A stretch of DNA of 64,000 bases from assembly GCA_905339235.1 (NCBI GenBank), contig CAJPFG010000025.1, forward strand, positions 1 to 64,000. The letters run 5' to 3'. A program made the translations under genes and the position numbers. Shown here in pieces: positions 44,835 to 54,041 of this stretch. Under the pieces are notes generated by a model, which did not search any database, was not told the origin of the DNA, and saw only the letters and a program-made list of their open reading frames with translations. The stretch is from Phycisphaerales bacterium. GTDB taxonomy: Bacteria; Planctomycetota; Phycisphaerae; Phycisphaerales; UBA1924. The first letter of the stretch is position 1; each line of letters starts with the position of its first letter.

Positions 44835-46601
44835 CTACTTCTCCTCATCCTCAAAGTAGTCCTCCGCGTCATCGCTGAACTGATCGATCTCCACCACCTT
44901 GCTGTGTTCGTCGCTCAGCAGTTCCTCGCCCAGTTCCGCCGTCGCCGGCGCGGCCTTGCCGACCCGCTTGCCCTGCACGCGCTGCTCCACGCCCTTGCGG
45001 CCGCGCGTCACGCGGATGGTCTGGCCCTCGCCGCCCTCGTCGGCCGAGCGGAGGTCGTCCTCCGTCTGCCGGCGCGCCCGCACCACGATGCGGATGGGCA
45101 CCTCGCTGAAGGGCATCTCCTCGCGGAAGCGGTTCATCAGGAACCGCAGGTACGCGGGCGTGAACAGGTCCGGATGGTTGACCACCATCGTGATCGTCGG
45201 CGGCTCCACGCCCGTCTGCGCTACGTAGAACACCTTCGCAAACCGCCCGCGGATGTCGGTGGGGCCGCGCGTGTCGAGGATCGACCGCACCAGCCGGTTG
45301 AGTTTGCCGGTCGTGACCCGCGACCGCGACTGCTCGCGGAGTTCGAACGCGAGGTCGATGGTTTTCTTGACGTTGAGCCCGGTCTGGCCGGACATGAACG
45401 CGATGGGGGCGTGCGCCAGGCCGCCCAGTTCGCGCCGCAGGTAGGTCTCGTAGGCCTTGGGGGTCACCACCTTGCCGTTGGCCCCGACGCGCCCTTCCGC
45501 CGCGTCCCACTTGTTGACCACGATGATGGCCGGCTTGAAGGCCTTCTGCGCCATCATGGCCAGGTGCTCGTCCACCTGGCTGATCTTCTCCGTGGCGTCG
45601 ATGAGCAGGAGCACCACGTCGCTGCGGTCCACGGCGCGCTGCAGCCGGTCCAGCGCGTACCACTCGATGGCGCCCTGGAAACTGCGCTTGCGCCGCAGCC
45701 CCGCGGTATCGATCGCCACCAGCACCCGCCCGTCCAACTCAAACTTCACGTCCACCGCGTCGCGCGTCGTCCCCGGGATCTCCGAGACGATCATCCGCGC
45801 CTCGCCCGCCAAACGGTTCACCAGCGTGCTCTTCCCGGCGTTGCGCTTCCCGATGATCGCCACGTACAGGTCCGCCAGCGAGCGGTCGCGCTCCTCGATC
45901 TCCACCCGCGGCACCAGGCTCCACACCTCGTTCACGAACTCGCGCCGGAAGTAGTTGTTCTTCGCCGACACCGGGATCGGGTCGCCGAAGCCCAGTTCCG
46001 AGAGTTCGTGCGCGTGGGCCTCCCAGCGCGGCCCGTCCACCTTGGTCGCCACGATCCGCACCGGCGGGCCCTTCAGGCGCGACTGGCCGTGGTCGTCCGT
46101 CGTCCGCGGCATGCCCAGCGCTTCCTCCGCGCCCGCGCGCACGCCGGCCTTCTTGCCCCTCTTCGTCTCCCCCTCGCGCTTCTTCTTCGCGTCCCGCTGC
46201 CGCCCAAGCCGGTGCTCCCGCAGCAGCCGCGCGATCTCCTGGTCCTGCGGCGTCACGCCCGCCTGCGCATCCACGCAGAAAAGCACCAGGTCCGCGCCCT
46301 CCACCGCCATCGCGATCTGCGTCTCGATGTCGCCCGTCAGTTTTGCCAGGTCGTTCCCGACTTCGTCGTACCGCCCGCCCGCCGCCACGTAGGCCCCGAA
46401 CCCGCCGGTATCGACGAACTCCACCACTTTGGGCTCATCTCCCCTGAATGGCGGATCAAGATCGACGATGGCCGACACCCGGTCGCGGGTGGTGCCGGCG
46501 GTGGGGTCGACGATGGACACCTTGGCCCCCGCGAGCATGTTCATAAGGGAAGACTTGCCCACATTGGGGCGTCCGACAATGGCGACACGGGGAATGGGCA
46601 T
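44835..46601 (-). CDS. der: Ribosome biogenesis GTPase Der, enlarged
   Basis: 588 residues with two tandem Era-like GTPase domains and a KH-like domain, needed for 50S maturation. First G domain: GRPNVGKSSLMNML, DPTAGTTRD, FVDTGGFGAYV. Second: GKRNAGKSTLVNRLAGEA, IPGTTRDAVDV, AIDTAGLRRKRS, VVNKWDAAEG. KH region: PTITMVVNHPDLFTPAYLRF. Usual length is 440-500; the extra comes from a basic insert between the G domains (REHRLGRQRDAKKKREGETK onwards, about 50 residues) and an acidic C-terminal tail of about 70 residues. The first G domain has ATKVD in place of NKxD. Confidence 0.94.
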   Translation of the reverse strand: MPIPRVAIVGRPNVGKSSLMNMLAGAKVSIVDPTAGTTRDRVSAIVDLDPPFRGDEPKVVEFVDTGGFGAYVAAGGRYDEVGNDLAKLTGDIETQIAMAVEGADLVLFCVDAQAGVTPQDQEIARLLREHRLGRQRDAKKKREGETKRGKKAGVRAGAEEALGMPRTTDDHGQSRLKGPPVRIVATKVDGPRWEAHAHELSELGFGDPIPVSAKNNYFRREFVNEVWSLVPRVEIEERDRSLADLYVAIIGKRNAGKSTLVNRLAGEARMIVSEIPGTTRDAVDVKFELDGRVLVAIDTAGLRRKRSFQGAIEWYALDRLQRAVDRSDVVLLLIDATEKISQVDEHLAMMAQKAFKPAIIVVNKWDAAEGRVGANGKVVTPKAYETYLRRELGGLAHAPIAFMSGQTGLNVKKTIDLAFELREQSRSRVTTGKLNRLVRSILDTRGPTDIRGRFAKVFYVAQTGVEPPTITMVVNHPDLFTPAYLRFLMNRFREEMPFSEVPIRIVVRARRQTEDDLRSADEGGEGQTIRVTRGRKGVEQRVQGKRVGKAAPATAELGEELLSDEHSKVVEIDQFSDDAEDYFEDEEK

Positions 46602-46729
46602 GAGTGCGGGAGGATAGGTGACCGAAGGGCCAAAACCGAACGAAAGGCTGGGCAAAACCGCATAATCGGCCCCCACGCCCTCGAATCGCCTCCCGGGTTT
46701 TTGCCCCCCGGCTCCGGTATCCTCACCCC

Positions 46730-47689
46730 GTGCCCCGTTTCCCCATCATCGCCGGACCCACCGCGGGGGGCAAGACCGGCCTCGCGATCGAGGTGGCCCT
46801 GGCCCTGCGCGCCCTTGGCACCCCCGCCGAAGTCATCACCGCCGATGCTTTTCAGGTCTATAGGGGTATGGACATCGGCACCGCCAAGCCCACCTTCGTC
46901 GAACAGCGTGGTGTGCCCCACCACCTCCTCGACATCGTCGAGCCCACCGAGCGCTTCACCGTGAACGACTGGCTCGCCGCCGCGAACGCAGCCATCGCCG
47001 ACATCCAAGCCCGCGGCCACGTTCCCATCGTCGTCGGCGGTACGCACCTCTACATCAAATCCCTTCTCGACGGCCTGTTCGAAGGCCCCGGCGCCGACCC
47101 GGCCCTGCGCGAGCAACTCCGCGCCATGGGCCGCGAAACGCTCCTCGCCGAACTCCAGCGTGTGGACCCCGCCGCGGCCGCCCGCATCCACCCCAACGAT
47201 GAGCGCCGAACCATCCGCGCCCTCGAAGTCTTCCGCCTCACCGGAAAACCCATCACCGAGCACCAGACCCAGTGGGACATGCCTCGTGCCTCATGCCTTG
47301 TGCCTAAGGCCTCCTGCCTGATCACGCTCTCTTGGCCCACGGAAGAACTCAACCGCCGCATCAACGCTCGGGTCAAGTCCATGATCGACCGTGGCCTTGC
47401 CTCCGAAGCCCGCGCCCTCTGGCAGTCCAATCTCCTCGGCCCGCAGGCCCGTGAAGCCCTTGGCTACAAGCAACTCATCGAACACTTCGAAGGCCGCGCC
47501 ACCCTCGACGAGACGATCGAGCGCATCAAGATCGAAACCCGGCGATTCGGGAAGAACCAGCGCACCTGGCTCCGACGCCTCAGTACCACTCCGGGAAGCA
47601 CGTCAATCGAGGCTGGTGAAACCAGCCCGGCGACTTGGAGCCCTCTCGTACTGGCGGCGATGGACTGCCCGACTGAGCCTGGCGCTTGA
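46730..47689 (+). CDS. miaA: tRNA dimethylallyltransferase
   Basis: Transfers a dimethylallyl group to A37 of UNN-decoding tRNAs. 319 residues. P-loop IAGPTAGGKTGLAIEVA, DAFQVYRGMDIGTAKP, VPHHLLDIVEP, VVGGTHLYIKSLLDGLF, HPNDERRTIRALEV, and the C-terminal FGKNQRTWLRRL. A 14-residue stretch after HQTQWDM (PRASCLVPKASCLI) is encoded by six tandem 7-base units and looks like a neutral in-frame repeat insertion in a loop. GTG start. Divergent from der. Confidence 0.95.
   Translation: MPRFPIIAGPTAGGKTGLAIEVALALRALGTPAEVITADAFQVYRGMDIGTAKPTFVEQRGVPHHLLDIVEPTERFTVNDWLAAANAAIADIQARGHVPIVVGGTHLYIKSLLDGLFEGPGADPALREQLRAMGRETLLAELQRVDPAAAARIHPNDERRTIRALEVFRLTGKPITEHQTQWDMPRASCLVPKASCLITLSWPTEELNRRINARVKSMIDRGLASEARALWQSNLLGPQAREALGYKQLIEHFEGRATLDETIERIKIETRRFGKNQRTWLRRLSTTPGSTSIEAGETSPATWSPLVLAAMDCPTEPGA
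47281..47322 (+). repeat. Six tandem GCCTNNN heptamers inside miaA
   Basis: GCCTCGT GCCTCAT GCCTTGT, then GCCTAAG GCCTCCT GCCTGAT: six 7-base units, 42 bases in all. The total is a multiple of three, so the reading frame is kept and 14 residues are added. Confidence 0.85.
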
Positions 47690-47754
47690 GGACCGCTACC
47701 CGAAGTTGATTCCGTGGTTGTAATCTGTTAGTGTTCCAATGAGGAGCCTCGTCC

Positions 47755-49095
47755 ATGGCCGCCCCGCTCATCGAGATGGCGCACAAGAAGCCCGGGCGGC
47801 GAAAGTCCGATCCGGCACTTAATCGGCTCGCGCCGGAGGATCAGGCCGCGCACGCCTGGTACCGCTTCAACCTTTCGTTCCCGCCTCACCTCGTTCGAGA
47901 CTATCTGGCGGACTTCGGTATCGCACCCGGCAAGCGGGTCCTCGATCCATTCTGCGGCACCGGGACGACCGTGGTGGAATGCAAGAAGCTCGGAATCGAA
48001 GCCGAAGGCACCGAGGCGAATCCGATGGCGGCGTTCGCGAGCGGCGTGAAGGTCGATTGGTCAGTCTCCCATCGCGCCGTTGTTGAGTTCGCGGAAGAAG
48101 TCGCCGCCGCCGCGCTTCAAAGGTTGGATCGCGAGGGTGTTGCCGATTCGGACCCGTTGCACGAGATGCGGGGACGACGCGCCGCCCCCATCCTGCTGGG
48201 GCTCCCGCACGAGTGCCACGCGCTGCTCCTGGAGAACTCCATCAGCCCGCGCCCTTTGCACAAGGCCCTCGTCCTGCTTGAAGAGATCGACCGTCGTTCC
48301 GCGAGGCGTGCCCATCCCCACGCACGCCTTGCGCTGGCCCGGGTTCTGGTCAACGATGCGTCGAACCTGCACTTCGGGCCCGAGGTCGGGGTCGGCCCGC
48401 CGAAAGCCGATGCCCCGGTGGTTGAGCCGTGGCGTCTGCTGATGCGCGAAATCGGTTCGCACGTGGCGATCCTGAAGGATCGAGCCGATGTCCACGCCCG
48501 CGTGCGCCTGGCCGACGCTCGCTCCGCGATGAAACTGCTCGAGCCGGGATCGATCGACGCTGTATTCACCTCCCCGCCGTACCCCAACGAAAAGGACTAC
48601 ACCCGCACCACGCGGCTCGAATCGGTCGTGCTCGGGTTCCTGCGGGACATGAAGGAACTGCGTTCCTTCAAGCAGGGGCTGGTCCGATCCAACACGCGCA
48701 CGGTCTACAAGGCTGACGATGACGACCAGTTCGTGGCCGGCAATCGCAAGGTTCAGGCCCTGGCGGAGGAAACCGAACGGCGTCGGATCGAGATGGGAAA
48801 AACCAGCGGCTTCGAGCGCGTGTACCACCGCGTCACTCGCCTCTACTTCGGCGGAATGGCCCGCCATCTCGCCGAACTGCGCCCCGCCCTCAAGCCCGGC
48901 GCCATGCTCGGCTATGTCGTCGGCGATCAGGCATCCTACCTCCGCGTCATGATCCGGACCGGCGAACTCCTCGCCGAGATCGCCCAGGGTCTGGGATACG
49001 ACCTCGTTCGCATCGACCTTTTCCGCACCAGGCTTGCCACCGCCACTCGCGAGCAACTCCGTGAAGAGACTGTTGTCCTGCGCTGGCCCGGATAA
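47755..49095 (+). CDS. DNA methyltransferase (N4/N6, beta-like order)
   Basis: 446 residues. The SAM-binding motif I block RVLDPFCGTGTTVVECKKLG is at about 60-80, and the catalytic motif IV, VFTSPPYPNEKDYTRTTRL, is at about 275-295. Having an N-terminal DPFCGTGT and a later TSPPY is unusual for the standard beta order, in which SPPY comes first; it fits a subset of restriction-associated methyltransferases with a long target-recognition insert between. Methylates adenine N6 or cytosine N4. The nuclease partner downstream is reduced to a stub (49110-49178), so it may be solitary. Confidence 0.82.
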   Translation: MAAPLIEMAHKKPGRRKSDPALNRLAPEDQAAHAWYRFNLSFPPHLVRDYLADFGIAPGKRVLDPFCGTGTTVVECKKLGIEAEGTEANPMAAFASGVKVDWSVSHRAVVEFAEEVAAAALQRLDREGVADSDPLHEMRGRRAAPILLGLPHECHALLLENSISPRPLHKALVLLEEIDRRSARRAHPHARLALARVLVNDASNLHFGPEVGVGPPKADAPVVEPWRLLMREIGSHVAILKDRADVHARVRLADARSAMKLLEPGSIDAVFTSPPYPNEKDYTRTTRLESVVLGFLRDMKELRSFKQGLVRSNTRTVYKADDDDQFVAGNRKVQALAEETERRRIEMGKTSGFERVYHRVTRLYFGGMARHLAELRPALKPGAMLGYVVGDQASYLRVMIRTGELLAEIAQGLGYDLVRIDLFRTRLATATREQLREETVVLRWPG

Positions 49096-49109
49096 CTTCG
49101 AGATCAATC

Positions 49110-49178
49110 ATGCCTGATCCCGCCAACCGGTACGCGGCCCTCATCGAGGCGATTTTCCTCCGCCTGCTCCCGGTCTGA
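49110..49178 (+). pseudogene. Stub of a restriction endonuclease gene
   Basis: A 22-codon frame MPDPANRYAALIEAIFLRLLPV begins 15 bases after the methyltransferase gene. Its NRYAALIEAIF opening is the kind seen at the N terminus of endonucleases placed directly after such methyltransferases. It stops at 49176-49178. The following 190 bases to topA hold no further homologous frame that I can see. This is a weak, short match. Confidence 0.45.
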
Positions 49179-49371
49179 ACAAGGCGAAGGTCTGGGCGGC
49201 GCTGCGCCGATTCTGCGCGATTGAAACTCATTACTCAGAAAACCGCCCCTCCAAGGCACAACCCACCGAAGACTTGACATCTAGTGACCGACTCCCTTTC
49301 CTAGCCCACGCTCCGAGAACCTTGGGCCGGTTTCGTACGTACTGTGTTCGGATCAGGAACGATCCCACCGA

Positions 49372-52149
49372 ATGGCCAAGAAGGCATCCAGATCGAAGAC
49401 CGCTTCCGCGACCGCCGTGGCTGCGCCCGAGGCTTCCGCCCCGGCCAAGGGTGGGCGGGGCGGGAGGGGCCGGCGGCAGGCGACCACCGCCTACAAGCCC
49501 GGCGCCGCCCGGGATCGCCACCTGGTGATCGTCGAGTCTCCCTCGAAGGCCAAGACAATTAATAAATACCTGGGGCGAGACTACCTGGTGCTCGCCAGCG
49601 TCGGCCATGTCCGCGATCTGCCCAGCCGAAACCCCAAGGGGGTCAAGGCTCCGGTTCCCGGGGTGGACCTCCAGAACGACTTCAAGCCTACCTATGCGAT
49701 CTCGGAGGGCAAGGAGCGGGTGATCTCCGACCTCAAGCGGGCCGCGAAGGAATCGCGCGACTCGGGCTGCGAGGTTTGGTTCGCCACCGACTTGGACCGC
49801 GAGGGCGAGGCCATCGCCTGGCACCTCGCTCAGGAACTGGGGATCAAGTCCGGTCAGGCCAAGCGCGTGGTCTTCCCCGCCATCACCAAGTCCGAGATCG
49901 AGAAGGCCTTCTCCCACCCTCACCCAATCGACGAAGACCGCGTCAACGCCCAGCAGGCCCGCCGCATCCTCGACCGCATCGTCGGCTACCAGGTCTCGCC
50001 GCTGCTCTGGAAAAAGGTCGCCCGCGGCCTTTCCGCGGGCCGCGTTCAGTCCGTCGCCGTGCGACTGGTCGTCGAGCGCGAGCGGGAGATCCGGGCGTTC
50101 GTGCCCGAGGAATACTGGGCGGTCTCGGCCAACTTCACGAAGGAACTCGTGAAGGCCGCGGGGCTCTCGAAGGAGTGGAGCGCTTTCCTCGCGACCCGCG
50201 ATGAAAAGGGCAACCCCCCCACCATCCGCGCCCAATCCAAGTGGCTGGGCGAGCACGCCTGCTTCCACGCGGACCTGGTCGAGGTGGCAGGCGAGAAGTT
50301 CGACGCCGAGTCGTTCAAGGCCGGCGCGAAGGAAGGCGAATCGACCGACTTTACGACGCGGCTCTCCGAGATCGCACAACTCGCCGGACTCACCGGGATC
50401 GTCACGAACACGCAGGAGGACCCTTCGGGCAAGGGGCCGGCCCGGTACCGCCGCACGGTGACGGGTCAGGTTGACACCAGGACCGCGTACAAGGTGACGG
50501 CGGTGGAGACCAAACGCACCACCAGCCGCCCGGCGGGGCCGTTCATCACCAGCACGCTGCAACAGGCCGGGGCCACCCGCCTGGGGTTCGCGGCCCAGCG
50601 GACGATGCGCACGGCGCAGCAGTTGTACGAGGGCGTTGACATTCCCGGCGAGGGCCCGGTCGGCCTCATCACCTACATGCGTACCGACTCCACGCACCTC
50701 TCGAACGACGCGATCGAGATGGCGCGGGCGTACATCAAGGCGAGGTTCGGCGACAAGTACCTCCCCGAGTCTCCCAACATCTACCGCTCCTCCAACAAGG
50801 ACGCCCAGGAAGCCCACGAGGCCATCCGCCCGACCTCGCTGGACTATCCGCCCAACAAGATCAAGGGCGCTCTGAACTCCGACCAGTTCCGGCTCTACAC
50901 GCTCATCTGGGAGCGCTTCCTCGCCTGCCAGATGACCAACGCCCAGTGGGACGCCACCGCCGTCACGATCGTCGGCGGTACAAACCCCGCCAAGCCCTGC
51001 ACCTTCCGCGCGACGGGGCGGGCGCTGGTTTTCGACGGTTTCTACAGGGCCTCCGGCGTTCCGCAGTCCGCCGAAGAACAGAACATGCCCGCGCTCACCG
51101 AGGGCACGCCGCTCGCGCCGGTTTCCATCGAGCCCGAGCAGAAGTTCACGGCCCCCCCGCCGCGGTACTCCGAAGCGTCGCTCATCAAGACGCTCGAGGC
51201 CGAGGGCATCGGCCGCCCCTCCACGTACGCCTCGATCATCCAGACCATCCAGGACCGCAAGTACGTCGAGAAGGAGCAGAGCCGTTTCTTCGCGACCGAC
51301 CTGGGCGAGGTCGTCACCGACAAACTGATCGAAGCCATCCCCGCCATCATGGACGTGGGTTACACCCGCGAGATGGAGAAGGACCTGGACCTCATCGAGG
51401 ACGAGCACCTGGACTGGATCCAGATGCTCCACAAGTTCTACAAGCCCTTCAAGGCCCAACTCAAGGACGCGGAGAAGACCCTCGTCCACGCCAAGGCCGA
51501 GACCGTCCCGGCGCCCGACGAGTACAAGTGCCCGACCTGCGGCGCTTCACTGGTCTACCGCTTCGGGAAGAACGGCCGGTTCCTGTCGTGCTCGACCTAC
51601 CCCGCGTGCAACTACGCCTCCCCGGTGGACCGCGAGGGCAAGCCCCGCCCCGCGGCCGAGTCCGTCGATGTCGCCTGCCCCAAGTGCGGCACCGCGATGA
51701 ACAAGCGCGTCGGGCGCTTCGGCCCGTTCCTGGGCTGCTCCAAGTACGGCGACAAGATCGCGCCCTGCGACGGCATCCTGAATCTCGACAAGAAGGGGCG
51801 CGTCGTGGCGCCCAGCCCCAAGCCCCTCCTCACCGACCTGCCCTGCCCGATCTGCGAGGCCCCGCTCAATCTCCGCGGCGGGCTGCGCGGGCTGTGGCTG
51901 AGTTGCTCGCGCTTCCCCAAGTGCCGCGGGCGCGGCAAATGGGCCGAACTCCCCGAGCCCAAGCGCCTCGAACTCGAAAAGGCCTTCAAGCAGCACGAAA
52001 AGACCAACCCCACGCCCACCATCCGCACCATGGCAGGCAAGGCCCTCACCGACTCGCACGGCAAACCCCTGCCCGACGCCAAGCCCGTGGGCCGGCAGGA
52101 CGACACTCCCGAAACGCTCGAATCGGTCGCGGACGAACTGGGCGTGTGA
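49372..52149 (+). CDS. topA: DNA topoisomerase I
   Basis: 925 residues, type IA topoisomerase that relaxes negative supercoils. After a basic Ala/Lys-rich N terminus (1-45), the Toprim domain has HLVIVESPSKAKTINKYLG and FATDLDREGEAIAWHLAQEL. The catalytic Tyr is residue 435 in LITYMRTDSTHLSND. HEAIRPTS and EGIGRPSTYASIIQTI follow. Three C-terminal zinc fingers start near residues 719 (CPTCGASLVY), 772 (CPKCGTAMNKRVGRFGPFLG) and 825 (CPICEAPLNL). All key residues are present. Confidence 0.97.
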   Translation: MAKKASRSKTASATAVAAPEASAPAKGGRGGRGRRQATTAYKPGAARDRHLVIVESPSKAKTINKYLGRDYLVLASVGHVRDLPSRNPKGVKAPVPGVDLQNDFKPTYAISEGKERVISDLKRAAKESRDSGCEVWFATDLDREGEAIAWHLAQELGIKSGQAKRVVFPAITKSEIEKAFSHPHPIDEDRVNAQQARRILDRIVGYQVSPLLWKKVARGLSAGRVQSVAVRLVVEREREIRAFVPEEYWAVSANFTKELVKAAGLSKEWSAFLATRDEKGNPPTIRAQSKWLGEHACFHADLVEVAGEKFDAESFKAGAKEGESTDFTTRLSEIAQLAGLTGIVTNTQEDPSGKGPARYRRTVTGQVDTRTAYKVTAVETKRTTSRPAGPFITSTLQQAGATRLGFAAQRTMRTAQQLYEGVDIPGEGPVGLITYMRTDSTHLSNDAIEMARAYIKARFGDKYLPESPNIYRSSNKDAQEAHEAIRPTSLDYPPNKIKGALNSDQFRLYTLIWERFLACQMTNAQWDATAVTIVGGTNPAKPCTFRATGRALVFDGFYRASGVPQSAEEQNMPALTEGTPLAPVSIEPEQKFTAPPPRYSEASLIKTLEAEGIGRPSTYASIIQTIQDRKYVEKEQSRFFATDLGEVVTDKLIEAIPAIMDVGYTREMEKDLDLIEDEHLDWIQMLHKFYKPFKAQLKDAEKTLVHAKAETVPAPDEYKCPTCGASLVYRFGKNGRFLSCSTYPACNYASPVDREGKPRPAAESVDVACPKCGTAMNKRVGRFGPFLGCSKYGDKIAPCDGILNLDKKGRVVAPSPKPLLTDLPCPICEAPLNLRGGLRGLWLSCSRFPKCRGRGKWAELPEPKRLELEKAFKQHEKTNPTPTIRTMAGKALTDSHGKPLPDAKPVGRQDDTPETLESVADELGV

Positions 52150-52181
52150 CCCACGCATCCCGTCCGCGCTCCGCCGGTACA

Positions 52182-52198
52182 CTCCCGCAACACGGGAG
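52182..52198 (+). promoter_or_regulatory. Hairpin covering the ribosome-binding site of the next gene
   Basis: CTCCCG (52182-52187), CAACA, CGGGAG (52193-52198). The right arm contains the GGGAG that precedes ATG 52205 by 6 nt, so folding would hide it and lower translation. It is short and may only be a chance stem, or a weak attenuation site after topA. Confidence 0.35.
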
Positions 52199-52204
52199 CC
52201 TGTC

Positions 52205-52771
52205 ATGACTCAGATTCCGCCGCTCATGCCCGGGCCGATCGGGGAGAAGAAAAAGGGCCTGAGCACGGGCGCCATCGTCGGCATCGTCATCGGCGGCGCG
52301 GCCGCGGTGCTCCTGATCTGCGGTGGACTGCTCGTGGCGCTCATGCTGCCGGTATTGGGAACGGCCCGCCAGGCGGCGCGTCAGGCCGTGGCCCAGAGCA
52401 ATCTGCGCGTGGTTTCCATGGCGCTCACGACCTACGCAATGGACAACAACCAGTGGCTTCCGGAAGAGGGCGCGAACCTTGCCGCGCGACTGGCCCCTTA
52501 CGGCGTCTCGTCGCAGATGTTCCAGGGGATCGACCCCCCTCCCGTGGGCCCGATGTACTACTACGTGCCCCAGGGAAGGATCGACAGGGTGAACTACCCC
52601 GCCACGACCATCGTGCTCTACGAAAACCCGCAGTCCCTCTCGAAGTTGGGCTGGAGCGTGGTCTTCGTCGATGGCAGCGTGCACACCATCAAGGACCCCG
52701 CCCAGTACCGCATGATGATCGACGGCATCACCCTCCCCGACGGCACGCCGTACACGCCGCACACGAAGTGA
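52205..52771 (+). CDS. Pseudopilin-like/DUF1559-type membrane protein
   Basis: 188 residues. A short polar N terminus (about 22) leads to a transmembrane helix (GAIVGIVIGGAAAVLLICGG), then LMLPVLGTARQAARQAVAQS-NLR, the continuous helix and SNLR segment of planctomycete pseudopilin-like proteins. A globular part ends in VVFVDGSVHTIK, matching the FLDGHV strand of DUF1559. It lacks the usual prepilin peptidase G/F-E cleavage site at the start of the helix. Likely anchored in the inner membrane and facing the periplasm; role unknown. Confidence 0.7.
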   Translation: MTQIPPLMPGPIGEKKKGLSTGAIVGIVIGGAAAVLLICGGLLVALMLPVLGTARQAARQAVAQSNLRVVSMALTTYAMDNNQWLPEEGANLAARLAPYGVSSQMFQGIDPPPVGPMYYYVPQGRIDRVNYPATTIVLYENPQSLSKLGWSVVFVDGSVHTIKDPAQYRMMIDGITLPDGTPYTPHTK

Positions 52772-52773
52772 CG

Positions 52774-53976
52774 CTATCCGCGCGTCGCCAGTTCGCACAT
52801 CATCTCGATGCCCACCGGCAGCGCCTCGTCGTTGAAATCAAAGTCCGGCTGGTGCAGCGTGGGATAGCCCTTCGCCCCCCGCGGTCGCAGCCCCAGGAAG
52901 AAAAAGCACGCCGGCACGTGCCGGCCATAGTACGAGAAATCTTCTCCGCCCATCGTCGCGCTCTCAACCAACTCGACGCGATCCGCGCCCAAGGCCCCGC
53001 GGGCGACGCCGAAGAACCGCTCGGTCGCCTCGGGCTCGTTCTCGGTGATGGGGTACCCCTCGTGCCAGTCGATCACCGCCTCGCACCCCAGCGAGTGCGC
53101 GGTGCCCTCGACAATCTCGTAAAACCGGCGCTTGGCCAGCGCCCGTGTGTCCGCGTTGAGGGTGCGCACCGTTCCGATGAACGTCACCGTCTCGGGGATG
53201 ATGTTGTTCGCGGTTCCGGCGTTGATCTGCCCCACCGTTACCACCACGCTGTCGAGCGGGCCGACGTTTCGCGACGCGATGGTCTGCAGCGCGGTGATGA
53301 TGTGGGCCGAGGCCACGATCGGGTCGTTGCCGAAGTGCGGGTACGCGCCGTGGCTCTGCACGCCGTTGACGGTCACGACGAAATCGTCGGTCGAGGCCAG
53401 CAGCGGGCCCGGACGCGTCGCGACCTTTCCGACCTCGATGGTCGGCCAGCCGTGCAGCCCGTAGATGCGTCCCACCGGCTCCCCAAGCCCGCCCACGCCT
53501 TTGCCGCCCAGCACGCCCTCGCGGCACATGAGGTCTCCGCCGCCGCCGCCCTCTTCGGCGGGCTGGAAGACCAGCGTCACCGGGCGCGGCCGCTTCGACT
53601 TCGCGAGGACGCGCGCGGCCCCCAGCAGGATGGTCGTGTGCCCGTCGTGCCCGCAGGCGTGCATGACGCCCTTGCAGGTGCTGGAGTATTCCTTGCCGGT
53701 CTGCTCCTCGATCGGAAGGGCATCCATATCGGCCCGCAGCGCGACCGTGGGCCGTTCCCCCTTCACCGGCTCGGTCGCCGGGAGATACCCGAGCACGCCC
53801 GTTCCGCCCGCCAGCCCGGCCTTGAACTCAATTCCCGCCGCGGCCAGTTCACGCTGCACCAGCCGGCTGGTGCGCTCCTCCTTCATCGACAGTTCCGGAT
53901 GCCGATGCAGGTCATGGCGCAGCCGGATCAACGCGGGGAGTTCCTCCGCGATCAACTTCTTGAGCGGCGTAGTCAT
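52774..53976 (-). CDS. M20-family amidohydrolase / metallopeptidase
   Basis: 400 residues, resembling hippurate or N-acyl-amino-acid hydrolases (M20D). Zinc-binding motifs: MHACGHDGHTTILLG, FQPAEEGGGGG and the C-terminal MGGEDFSYYGRHVPACFFF. The dimerisation/lid domain has DDFVVTVNGVQSHGAYPHF. Substrate probably an N-acylated amino acid or peptide. ATG 53976 is preferred over 54000. Convergent with the pseudopilin-like gene, with a 2-bp gap; no operon partner. Confidence 0.9.
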   Translation of the reverse strand: MTTPLKKLIAEELPALIRLRHDLHRHPELSMKEERTSRLVQRELAAAGIEFKAGLAGGTGVLGYLPATEPVKGERPTVALRADMDALPIEEQTGKEYSSTCKGVMHACGHDGHTTILLGAARVLAKSKRPRPVTLVFQPAEEGGGGGDLMCREGVLGGKGVGGLGEPVGRIYGLHGWPTIEVGKVATRPGPLLASTDDFVVTVNGVQSHGAYPHFGNDPIVASAHIITALQTIASRNVGPLDSVVVTVGQINAGTANNIIPETVTFIGTVRTLNADTRALAKRRFYEIVEGTAHSLGCEAVIDWHEGYPITENEPEATERFFGVARGALGADRVELVESATMGGEDFSYYGRHVPACFFFLGLRPRGAKGYPTLHQPDFDFNDEALPVGIEMMCELATRG

Positions 53977-54041
53977 GGCCCAAGGATAGGAAACTGGCAT
54001 GCGCGGCGTGAACGTGTGTATCCTGCGCCCTCCGCCTCCGC

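Noticed and set aside
49231..51489. A 752-residue minus-strand frame across topA
   Set aside because: It is fully antisense to a well-conserved topoisomerase I with all domains; composition is that of a GC shadow.
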